Source: DATEGZ01 sp035279905 (lineage in GTDB: Bacteria; Acidobacteriota; Vicinamibacteria; Vicinamibacterales; SCN-69-37). From it: a DNA stretch of 64,000 nt. Positions within the stretch are counted from its first letter, which is position 1. The number at the start of each line of letters is the position of its first letter. Positions 33,838-40,300 of this stretch are shown one piece after another. The DNA lies in NCBI GenBank assembly GCA_035279905.1, contig DATEGZ010000058.1, positions 1 to 64,000 of the forward strand. Direction: 5' to 3'. The notes below the pieces were generated by a model. The model was not told the origin of the DNA and made no database searches. It saw only the letters and a list, made by a program, of their open reading frames with translations. The translations under genes and the position numbers were made by a program.

Positions 33838-33905
33838 AGAGAGCTGAGAAGTCCGGTGAACTGAGAAGTCCGGCGAACTGAGAAGTCCGGGTGAAGGGTG
33901 AAGTC
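33838..33905. repeat. 17-bp tandem repeat, family C (CTGAGAAGTCCGG)
   Basis: CTGAGAAGTCCGG occurs at 33844, 33861 and 33878, giving an exact 17-base period with the linker YGAA, then decays into GTGAAGTCC. The array begins a few bases after the dipeptidase stop codon. The complementary unit recurs at 54413-54481. Confidence 0.8.
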
Positions 33906-33915
33906 CTGGCGGCTG

Positions 33916-33921
33916 TAGAAT
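33916..33921 (+). promoter_or_regulatory. -10-like TAGAAT before 33942
   Basis: TAGAAT ends 20 bases before the ATG at 33942, directly after the family C array. No clear -35 or Shine-Dalgarno sequence was found. Confidence 0.35.
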
Positions 33922-33941
33922 CGTACTGAGCCGAGAATTCG

Positions 33942-34778
33942 ATGAGGTCGATCGTCCTGAGATCGACGGTGATGGCGGCGGCGCTGGCGACGTCGCTCGT
34001 CGGCGCAGCGCAGGCGCCTGACTCCGCGCAGCTGCTCGCGCAGGCCCGCCAGGCGCTGGGCGGCGAGGCGCGCTTGAACGCGGTCCGCACGTTCAAGGCC
34101 AAGGGCGCGATTGTGATGGACGACGGGGGGAGCGCCACCCGCACCTACGGCTCCTTCGAGATCGTTTGCGAGCTTCCCGACAAGTTCCTCGAGACTGAGA
34201 CTCGACGGTATGCGAGTGCGGGAGACGGAGCCAAAGTCGACATCGGTACCACATACCCACTCGGCTCCCGAGGCACTGGCCCGAGTTCGAGTTCCTACAC
34301 CTCCACGATTGGGTTCAATGCCGCGCATGCGATCCTGAGGCCGTCGTATTCCGACAACTCGCAGTATGTCGGTCGCGCTTACATGGGACCGCCGCCGATC
34401 ACTGACGAGCAATTGCAGCTCGTTCTTCCCCAGGCCAAACAAGACTTCGTCCAGTGGACGCTTGCGTTGTTCGCATCGTCGTTCGCCGGCGCGCCCGTGC
34501 AGTTTGGTCCGGGATCGGCGGGAGCCGGCGACACGGTGTCCGTGTCGGACAAGACGACCGAACAGTTGCGTTTCGATCCGACGACGCACTTGCCACGCCA
34601 GCTCGGGACGCTCGAGTATCTCGACTATCGAACGGTCAGCGGCTTGCAGGTGCCGTTCCGTCTGCACCGGCTCGCGCCGCAACAGGGCCGGCCCGGCACC
34701 GATTGGCTCGTGGAGGAGTTCGAGTACGACGTGGCCGTATCTGCGAAGACGTTCAAGGCGACGAAAGCAGGCAGCTAG
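33942..34778 (+). CDS. Exported protein of unknown function, possibly lipoprotein-sorting fold
   Basis: A 278-residue protein with a signal peptide (STVMAAALATSLVGAAQ). The pattern LLAQARQALGGEARLNAVRTFKAKGAIVMDDG followed by repeated beta-strands, and RFDPTTHLPRQLGTLEYLDYRTVSGLQVPFRLHRL, resembles acidobacterial proteins with a LolA/LolB-like half-barrel. I cannot assign a specific role. Its end overlaps the convergent acetyltransferase gene by 4 bases. Confidence 0.6.
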   Translation: MRSIVLRSTVMAAALATSLVGAAQAPDSAQLLAQARQALGGEARLNAVRTFKAKGAIVMDDGGSATRTYGSFEIVCELPDKFLETETRRYASAGDGAKVDIGTTYPLGSRGTGPSSSSYTSTIGFNAAHAILRPSYSDNSQYVGRAYMGPPPITDEQLQLVLPQAKQDFVQWTLALFASSFAGAPVQFGPGSAGAGDTVSVSDKTTEQLRFDPTTHLPRQLGTLEYLDYRTVSGLQVPFRLHRLAPQQGRPGTDWLVEEFEYDVAVSAKTFKATKAGS

Positions 34779-35287
34779 CGACCGCGTGAGATGCCGTAAA
34801 CGCTCAGCGTCGTGCCGTCCATGACGTGCTCGCCCTGGAGCGTCTCGCCGATCTTTTCCGCGACGCGGATCGAGCGCGCGTTGTCTGGACGGATCAGGCT
34901 GATCACGTGCTCGGCCCGCACGTCCTCGAATGCGAAGCGGAGCGCTTCGAGCGCGGCTTCGGTCGCGAAGCCGTGGCCCCAGGCCTGGCGGCGGATGACC
35001 CAGCCGACCTCGAGTCCGGGCCAGCCTTCCGGATTCCACAGGCCCACGCGCCCGATCACCTGGCGGCTGGTCTTTTCCATCACGGTCCATTGACCGTAGC
35101 CGCGCAGCTGCCAGTGGCCGATGAGCATCGCGAGCATGCGCCAGCCGGCGACGCGGCCCGACAGCGGGCCGACGAGCGTCATGTACCGCATGACCTCCGG
35201 GTCCTCGTGGATTTCGACGAACGCGTCGAGGTCCGCCGCGTGCGGCGGGCGGAGGAGCAGCCGGGGCGTTTCTCGCGTGAACGTCAA
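34775..35287 (-). CDS. GNAT family N-acetyltransferase (RimJ/RimL-like)
   Basis: A 170-residue cytoplasmic enzyme that transfers acetyl from acetyl-CoA to an amine. The pattern TPRLLLRPPHAADLDAFVEIHEDPEVMRYM, GRVGLWNPEGWPGLEVGWVIRRQAWGHGFATEAALEAL (the acetyl-CoA loop) and LIRPDNARSIRVAEKIGETLQGE is typical of the ribosomal-protein acetyltransferase-like group. The start is TTG 35287, which overlaps the stop of the regulator gene by 4 bases. Linkage to the regulator operon suggests co-expression; the substrate is unknown. Confidence 0.85.
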   Translation of the reverse strand: MTFTRETPRLLLRPPHAADLDAFVEIHEDPEVMRYMTLVGPLSGRVAGWRMLAMLIGHWQLRGYGQWTVMEKTSRQVIGRVGLWNPEGWPGLEVGWVIRRQAWGHGFATEAALEALRFAFEDVRAEHVISLIRPDNARSIRVAEKIGETLQGEHVMDGTTLSVYGISRGR

Positions 35288-37998
35288 CTCACGCGCACCT
35301 GTCTCGGTGTCATCCCGCGGCGCCGGCGTTTCAGGAACAGGCCCTTGCGCGAGAGACCGAGCATCTGCGCGGCCTCGGCGACACGACCGCCGGAGCTCGC
35401 GAGCGCGCGCTCGATGAACGCGCGCTCCACTTCTTCGATGGCCTGCGGCAGCGTCTGATCGAGCCGCACGTTGACGGCCGGTGGTGTCGCGGTCGCGAGC
35501 GGCCTCGCATTCCAGTGGGCCAGGATCTCGGCTGAGAGCGCGACGCTCCGGATCGTCTCACCGTCGTGCGCCATGGCGACGACGCGGCGGACTTCGTTGG
35601 CGAGCTGGCGGATGTTGCCGGGCCAGTCGTACAAGAGCAGCGCGGCGATGAAGTCGTCGCTCAGCCGCACGCCCGCGCGCTGGCATTCCCGGGAAAACCG
35701 GTTGAGGAAGAGCGTGGCCAGCGCCGGGATCTCGTCCTTCCGCTCGCGGAGCGGCGGCAGCAGCAGCGGTGCCACGCCGAGGCGATAGAACAAATCGCGC
35801 CGGAATCGCCCTTGATCGACCATCCGATCGACGTCCGCGTTCGTCGCGGCGACGATGCGCACCGAGACCTTCTGGGGGCGCGACTCGCCGACCGGAAGAA
35901 TCTCGTTGCGTTCGAGAAAGCGCAGGAGCTTCGGCTGGATCGACGGATCGAGGTCACCGATCTCGTCGAGGAACAGCGTGCCGCGCTCGGCCGCGCGGAC
36001 GACCCCGGGAAACGAGTCGAGGGCGCCGGTGAACGCGCCGCGGCGGTGGCCGAACAACTGGCTTTCGACGAGCTCGCGCGGCAGCGACGAGCAGTTGAAC
36101 GCGACGAACGGGCCGCGCTTCACCGCGCTGTGCTCGTGAATCAGCCGCGCGATCACTTCCTTGCCCGTGCCGGTTTCGCCGCTAATCAGCACGGGCAGGT
36201 CGGTGGCCGCGAGCCGGATCGCGATTTTCAAAAGCTCCGCCATGCGCGGCGATCGGAAGATCGCGTCTTCGCCGTGGTTCAGCACCGCGCGCGGCCACAG
36301 GTTCTGATCTTCGTCTTCGTTCTCGGTGTCGGCGGTGCGGTTGACGGCGACCTGCACGAGGTCGGCGACGCTCTTGAGCAGCGAGATCTCGTCGATGGTC
36401 TGCACGCCGGCGACGTTGATCGCGACGCGCCGATCGGATCCGCGGAGGCGGATGCGGAACGTGCCGTCGGCTTCGGCGTCCCAGCTGGCGGTGGGCTCGG
36501 GCTGGTACTCGCAGCCGGATTCGCTCTCGACGTCGACGCGCGTGCCGATCGTCGTGCCTTGCAGGATGGCGGCCATCCGGTGCGCGAGCAGGTCGATCGA
36601 GTGGCCGGCGCCGAGCATCGTCGCCACATCGCTCAGGAGCATGGCGGTGTCGGTCACGTCGAGCTGGACGCGCGGGACGTGGACGGTCTCGCGCGTGTCG
36701 CGGAGCACGGTGCGGCGCTGACGTTCGATCCAGCCTTCGTGGAGTTTGTGGCCGATGGCGCGGCTGGCGGCGAGCGCGCGGTCGAAGTGCACGGTGCCGC
36801 GAGTGACGTCGCCGCGCAAGCTGAACGCGAGGGCCTTGGAGGCCTCGAGGACGATGAGCGGGTCGACGGCGCCGCGGGGACACGCGCGAACGGCAACGGC
36901 GAGGGCGGCCTCGGCGTCGCGGTGCTTGCCGAGGCGCGCGAGAGCCCGGGCTTTGGCGCACAGGAGCGCCGTGCGAATAGCCTTGTATTGGCGCCGGACG
37001 AGCTCGGCGTCGGCGTGTTCGGCGACGCCGACGATCTGGTCCCAGTCTTCGAGCCGCTCGAAGTACGCACAGCGCGTGAGGTCGTGCGCCAGGTCGTACC
37101 AGGAGCGTGCGGGGAGGTTGTCTCGAAGGGTTACTTGCCGACACTCGTCCAACAACTCGCACGAACGCTGGAGGTTACCCCTTTGCAACTCGAGCGTCAC
37201 CAGGTTATCCAACGCGCCGAGTTTGACGTATGTCAACGAGTCTGCGTAGTTCAGTACGTAGGTCAGGTACTCTTCGGCGCGATCAAAGTTCGCGCCATAA
37301 AGTGCGACAACCGCCAAGTTCGTTGCGGAGCCAAGTTTGTACTTTACGAACCCCTCTGTGTCTGCAAGGCGGAAGCAAGCTTCGGATAGTTGACGCGATC
37401 GCACCAAGTTTCCGGTAAACGATTCAAGCGATGCTTCGACGAGGTCGACCGAACACCGAAGCGACAAGCGGCCACTGTTGTCAGCGAGCCGTCGTGCGAT
37501 CTCAAGGTGTCGGTGAGCGTCCACGCAGTGACCACGAAGTCCTTCGAGTCGTGCTACCGCGAGGTGCAATCCCGACAGTGATTGAGCATCGCCGAGCGAG
37601 GCCGCCAACTGCCTCAGTTGGACGAGAACCGGAAAGAGTGCCGGAGGTGCCTGAAAGTCGGTGGCTCGAACGAACAGAGAGAACGTCGCAAGAAATTGAA
37701 GACTTGGCTTGGACTGCTTGGAGTCCTCAACAGCCCGTTGTAGCGTCGCCAGCGACGAAACGGCGTCACCTAGGTCAAACAGGGCCATGCCCCTCAACAC
37801 TGCGAGCTGAACTCGGGACTCCGGATCAGCAGAAAGGATTTGTTTGGGCTCGGTACGGCTTAAGACTTCGGTCGGAAGTCCGGCGCGGTACAGGCCTTCA
37901 ACGTCCGAGACTGCCGACACCAAACGTTCGGATCCACTTGCGATATCAGGCTCAGCGCGACCAGATTGCGCGAGCGCCGGCTGCCTTTTGCGAGCCAT
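35284..37998 (-). CDS. TPR / GAF-like / sigma-54-activator AAA+ / Fis transcriptional regulator
   Basis: A 904-residue cytoplasmic regulator. Residues about 30-430 are helical TPR-like repeats (for example TYVLNYADSLTYVKLGALDNLVTLELQRGN). A GAF-like region lies at about 450-575. The AAA+ domain has Walker A GETGTGKE (about 607), ESQLFGHRRGAFTGA with the sigma-54-contact loop (about 650), Walker B FLDEIGDLD (about 675), RIVAATNADVDRMVDQGRFRRDLFYRLGV and WPGNIRQLANEVRR. A Fis-type helix-turn-helix ends the protein (GGRVAEAAQMLGLSRKGLFLKRR). TPR instead of a receiver suggests sensing of a protein or peptide. The N-terminal third has visibly lower GC than the rest, as if the sensor had a different origin. 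Confidence 0.9.
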   Translation of the reverse strand: MARKRQPALAQSGRAEPDIASGSERLVSAVSDVEGLYRAGLPTEVLSRTEPKQILSADPESRVQLAVLRGMALFDLGDAVSSLATLQRAVEDSKQSKPSLQFLATFSLFVRATDFQAPPALFPVLVQLRQLAASLGDAQSLSGLHLAVARLEGLRGHCVDAHRHLEIARRLADNSGRLSLRCSVDLVEASLESFTGNLVRSRQLSEACFRLADTEGFVKYKLGSATNLAVVALYGANFDRAEEYLTYVLNYADSLTYVKLGALDNLVTLELQRGNLQRSCELLDECRQVTLRDNLPARSWYDLAHDLTRCAYFERLEDWDQIVGVAEHADAELVRRQYKAIRTALLCAKARALARLGKHRDAEAALAVAVRACPRGAVDPLIVLEASKALAFSLRGDVTRGTVHFDRALAASRAIGHKLHEGWIERQRRTVLRDTRETVHVPRVQLDVTDTAMLLSDVATMLGAGHSIDLLAHRMAAILQGTTIGTRVDVESESGCEYQPEPTASWDAEADGTFRIRLRGSDRRVAINVAGVQTIDEISLLKSVADLVQVAVNRTADTENEDEDQNLWPRAVLNHGEDAIFRSPRMAELLKIAIRLAATDLPVLISGETGTGKEVIARLIHEHSAVKRGPFVAFNCSSLPRELVESQLFGHRRGAFTGALDSFPGVVRAAERGTLFLDEIGDLDPSIQPKLLRFLERNEILPVGESRPQKVSVRIVAATNADVDRMVDQGRFRRDLFYRLGVAPLLLPPLRERKDEIPALATLFLNRFSRECQRAGVRLSDDFIAALLLYDWPGNIRQLANEVRRVVAMAHDGETIRSVALSAEILAHWNARPLATATPPAVNVRLDQTLPQAIEEVERAFIERALASSGGRVAEAAQMLGLSRKGLFLKRRRRGMTPRQVRVS

Positions 37999-38037
37999 CA
38001 GGGCACTCCCCAAGACTGGACGAAATCAGGATTGGGG

Positions 38038-38043
38038 ACAATA
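38038..38043 (-). promoter_or_regulatory. -10-like TATTGT before the TPR regulator
   Basis: TATTGT (38043-38038) lies 39 bases before the ATG at 37998, and GGGGAG lies about 7 bases before that ATG. The regulator may have its own promoter in the 103-base gap after the HD-GYP gene. Confidence 0.35.
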
Positions 38044-38101
38044 CCAGAAAACTCGCGGAAGGTGGGATCTACAGATCCGGAGCGGTCTGGGGGCTTCGCC
38101 C

Positions 38102-40039
38102 TTAGTGGATTCGGGAGTCTCCGCGTTGCGCCGCAACTGAAGCCTCCCCGACGCCGTCGGATGGTGTCGCAGGTGCCGCGACCGCCGATGCAAATAGCGT
38201 TGCTGCTGATTCCAAGATCCGGCGGTGATCCTGGTTGAAGGGCTCGCTGCCGTAGGCTGTCAGAACACCAATTGGCGGCGTAGAACCGCTGAAGATGGGG
38301 ACGGCCAATGCGTATCGCAGAGGGACCGAAAACGTACGTGCAACGGGACCCAACTCTAGCGCTGCGTTCGAATTTACGACCACCTGCTTGTGAGCTGCTG
38401 CCCAGCCAGAGATTCGATCGCCAATCGGGATCTTGAGGTCTTCAATAGCTGATGTTCCAACTCCGATGCACGCCACGGGCACTAGCTCATTCGTCTCGTG
38501 CTTCGGCATGTAGAGAGTAAGTGTCGCAGCGGGAACGACGCGTCGTAAGTGTCGAAACAAGACGTCACATGACGAACGGAGCGAACCAGCCTTCGGCAAT
38601 TCACGCCGCAGCTCGTTGAACTCTCGGTCTTCAGCAGTGGTTGCGCTGATCACTTCGAGCTGCGCTGGGGCGAGTCCCGGTCGGGGGGAGCTGGCCGCAT
38701 CTCCCCTTCCGAATTCAGATGGTTCGGTTCGTTCGAGGCCATCGATGATCGCGAGGAAGCCGTCGACGACCCAGGGGTCATACATCACACCCCTGCGCTC
38801 ACGTAGAACCTGTTCAGAGTATTCGCGACTGTAGCGAGGGCGGTAGGGACGATCCGAGGTCAGAGCATCGTAGCAATCAACGACGGACAGAATCCTGGCG
38901 CCGAGTGGAATCTCTGATCCCTTGAGTCCCTCTGGATAACCGGTGCCGTCCCAGTTTTCGTGGTGATGACGAACAATCGGTTCCACTGGGTAAGGGAAAT
39001 CGATTGATTTGAGGATGTCGGCTCCGACACTGGCGTGAAGCTTCATCCGCTCGAACTCTGAAGCTGTAAGAGGCCCAGGTTTGTTGAGAATGTACTCCGG
39101 AACCGCGAGTTTTCCGGTGTCATGCAGTAGCGCGGCCGCTCTCAATGCGTCTATTTGCTTTTGATCCTCGACGCCGAGGAAGGAGGCCAGTGCCATCGTG
39201 TACCGCTGAACGCGACGGATGTGGCCGTGAGTAACCTGGTCCTTTGCGTCGATCGCGAGCGCCAGCGCTTCGACTGTGGAGAGGAACACTCGATTGAGCT
39301 CTGCGTTCTTCTGTCGCTCTGACTCGACGCGGTTGTTGGACCATTGATAGGTGAGAAACAGAACGAACAGCAACGGAAAGATGATCGCGACGAAGACTGG
39401 ATCGACTGTTCTGGTGTTGTAGATCAACACGGCGCCAAGCGAGCCGCCAGCGCCATAGTTTACAAGGAGGTCCTTAAAGTATTTCGACCAGATGCTGTAC
39501 GGCTTGACGCGCTGTTGCAGAGCGATCGCGCCGGCAAGGAGCCAGCTGTTCAATAGAAAGTAGATCCCGACGAAGAGGCAAAGCTTGAGGAGGAACAATC
39601 CCTCTAGTTTTTGATCCGTCTGAAACAGCGGAGGAATTTGCGCTGACTGTGCTGCAATCCATAGTGCGAGAGGTGATGCCGCCAAATTGAAGACAATTTG
39701 TTCCCAACGAAGCCGCCGCGTAAAAAACAAGCGAAGCGAGATAAAGAGGGCATCAAGGAGGACCAGAACCGTGCCGCCCGCTGCTCCGAAGAGAAGCGTT
39801 CCAGCGACGACGAACGTCTCCGAGATCGAAATGCTGATGTTGATGCTTGGCAGCGTGACGGGCAAGAGGCCGCTGCCTACTGTGAGGGCGACCAGTGACA
39901 GCCACTGAACGTGCCACTGATATGGCTGGTGAATGACTTGGGAGACACTCAGGCTGATGACCAGCGCACCAGCACTCGCTACACACAGGACGTAGAGGCG
40001 CGTCTTCCTTGGAAGTGCCTGGGTGGCTGGGTCGGGCAT
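38102..40039 (-). CDS. Membrane HD-GYP phosphohydrolase with GAF domain
   Basis: A 645-residue protein. Residues about 15-235 form several hydrophobic helices (YVLCVASAGALVISLSV, VALTVGSGLLPVTLP, FVVAGTLLFGAAGGTVLVLL, LFLLKLCLFVGIYFLLNSWLLAG, VFVAIIFPLLFVLFLTY) that act as a membrane sensor. The HD-GYP domain follows, with LLHDTGKLAVPEYILNKPG (about 303), HHHENWDGTGYPEGLKG (about 355), ARILSVVDCYDALTSDRPYR and GVMYDP. All metal ligands and the GYP motif are intact, so cyclic di-GMP hydrolysis is likely. A GAF-like domain (about 480-620) closes the protein. GC is visibly lower than in most neighbours. It lies directly downstream of two micro-ORFs. Confidence 0.88.
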   Translation of the reverse strand: MPDPATQALPRKTRLYVLCVASAGALVISLSVSQVIHQPYQWHVQWLSLVALTVGSGLLPVTLPSINISISISETFVVAGTLLFGAAGGTVLVLLDALFISLRLFFTRRLRWEQIVFNLAASPLALWIAAQSAQIPPLFQTDQKLEGLFLLKLCLFVGIYFLLNSWLLAGAIALQQRVKPYSIWSKYFKDLLVNYGAGGSLGAVLIYNTRTVDPVFVAIIFPLLFVLFLTYQWSNNRVESERQKNAELNRVFLSTVEALALAIDAKDQVTHGHIRRVQRYTMALASFLGVEDQKQIDALRAAALLHDTGKLAVPEYILNKPGPLTASEFERMKLHASVGADILKSIDFPYPVEPIVRHHHENWDGTGYPEGLKGSEIPLGARILSVVDCYDALTSDRPYRPRYSREYSEQVLRERRGVMYDPWVVDGFLAIIDGLERTEPSEFGRGDAASSPRPGLAPAQLEVISATTAEDREFNELRRELPKAGSLRSSCDVLFRHLRRVVPAATLTLYMPKHETNELVPVACIGVGTSAIEDLKIPIGDRISGWAAAHKQVVVNSNAALELGPVARTFSVPLRYALAVPIFSGSTPPIGVLTAYGSEPFNQDHRRILESAATLFASAVAAPATPSDGVGEASVAAQRGDSRIH

Positions 40040-40053
40040 ACTGGGAAGACCAA

Positions 40054-40070
40054 CGGGTCCGACAGACCCG
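40054..40070. promoter_or_regulatory. Small hairpin between micro-ORF 2 and the HD-GYP gene
   Basis: CGGGTC-CGACA-GACCCG is a perfect 6-bp stem located 14 bases before the HD-GYP start. It lacks a T-run, so it may be an RNA element that affects translation rather than a terminator. Confidence 0.35.
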
Positions 40071-40097
40071 GCACCTAATTTTCTACCGGAGCTCTAC

Positions 40098-40127
40098 TTA
40101 GGTCCAGACAATGATCTGCTGCGTCAT
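40098..40127 (-). CDS. Micro-ORF 2: nonapeptide MTQQIIVWT
   Basis: ATG 40127 to TAA encodes MTQQIIVWT. CGGAG lies five bases before the ATG. The last residues are nearly the same as in the peptide at 40197-40229 (IIVW then Thr or Ser then stop), yet two of the four IIVW codons differ synonymously (ATC-ATT-GTC-TGG here, ATC-ATC-GTT-TGG there). The two are in the same frame and 102 bases apart. I know of no described family. It could be a signalling or modified peptide, or a leader peptide for the HD-GYP gene that begins 59 bases downstream. Expression is unproven. Confidence 0.45.
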   Translation of the reverse strand: MTQQIIVWT

Positions 40128-40196
40128 ATCGGCTCCGCTGTCCAAATCTTTACCAGAGCATTCTGTCCCCTTACGCTTCAAGCTCCGTGCCAGCAA

Positions 40197-40229
40197 CTAG
40201 CTCCAAACGATGATCATTTGGTTGCGCAT
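40197..40229 (-). CDS. Micro-ORF 1: decapeptide MRNQMIIVWS
   Basis: ATG 40229 to TAG encodes MRNQMIIVWS. It is preceded by AAAGGAGG at a 6-base spacing, the strongest ribosome binding site in the window. Shine-Dalgarno sequences are scarce among the other genes here, which makes this one notable. The C-terminal IIVWS matches IIVWT of micro-ORF 2 and resembles the TMVWGS repeat of the protease encoded 72 bases upstream. An in-frame ATG at 40268 would extend it to 23 residues with an Arg-rich start, but has no ribosome binding site. Transcription probably continues from the protease gene. Confidence 0.5.
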   Translation of the reverse strand: MRNQMIIVWS

Positions 40230-40300
40230 TTTCTGCCTCCTTTCGTCGCGTCTGACTGCCCGCATCATCTAGACCGTTTTGGGTCTTACAGTTCTGGAAT

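Noticed and set aside
40197..40268. A 23-residue version of micro-ORF 1 starting at ATG 40268
   Set aside because: No ribosome binding site precedes that ATG, while AAAGGAGG lies at ideal distance before the internal ATG at 40229. It cannot be fully excluded.
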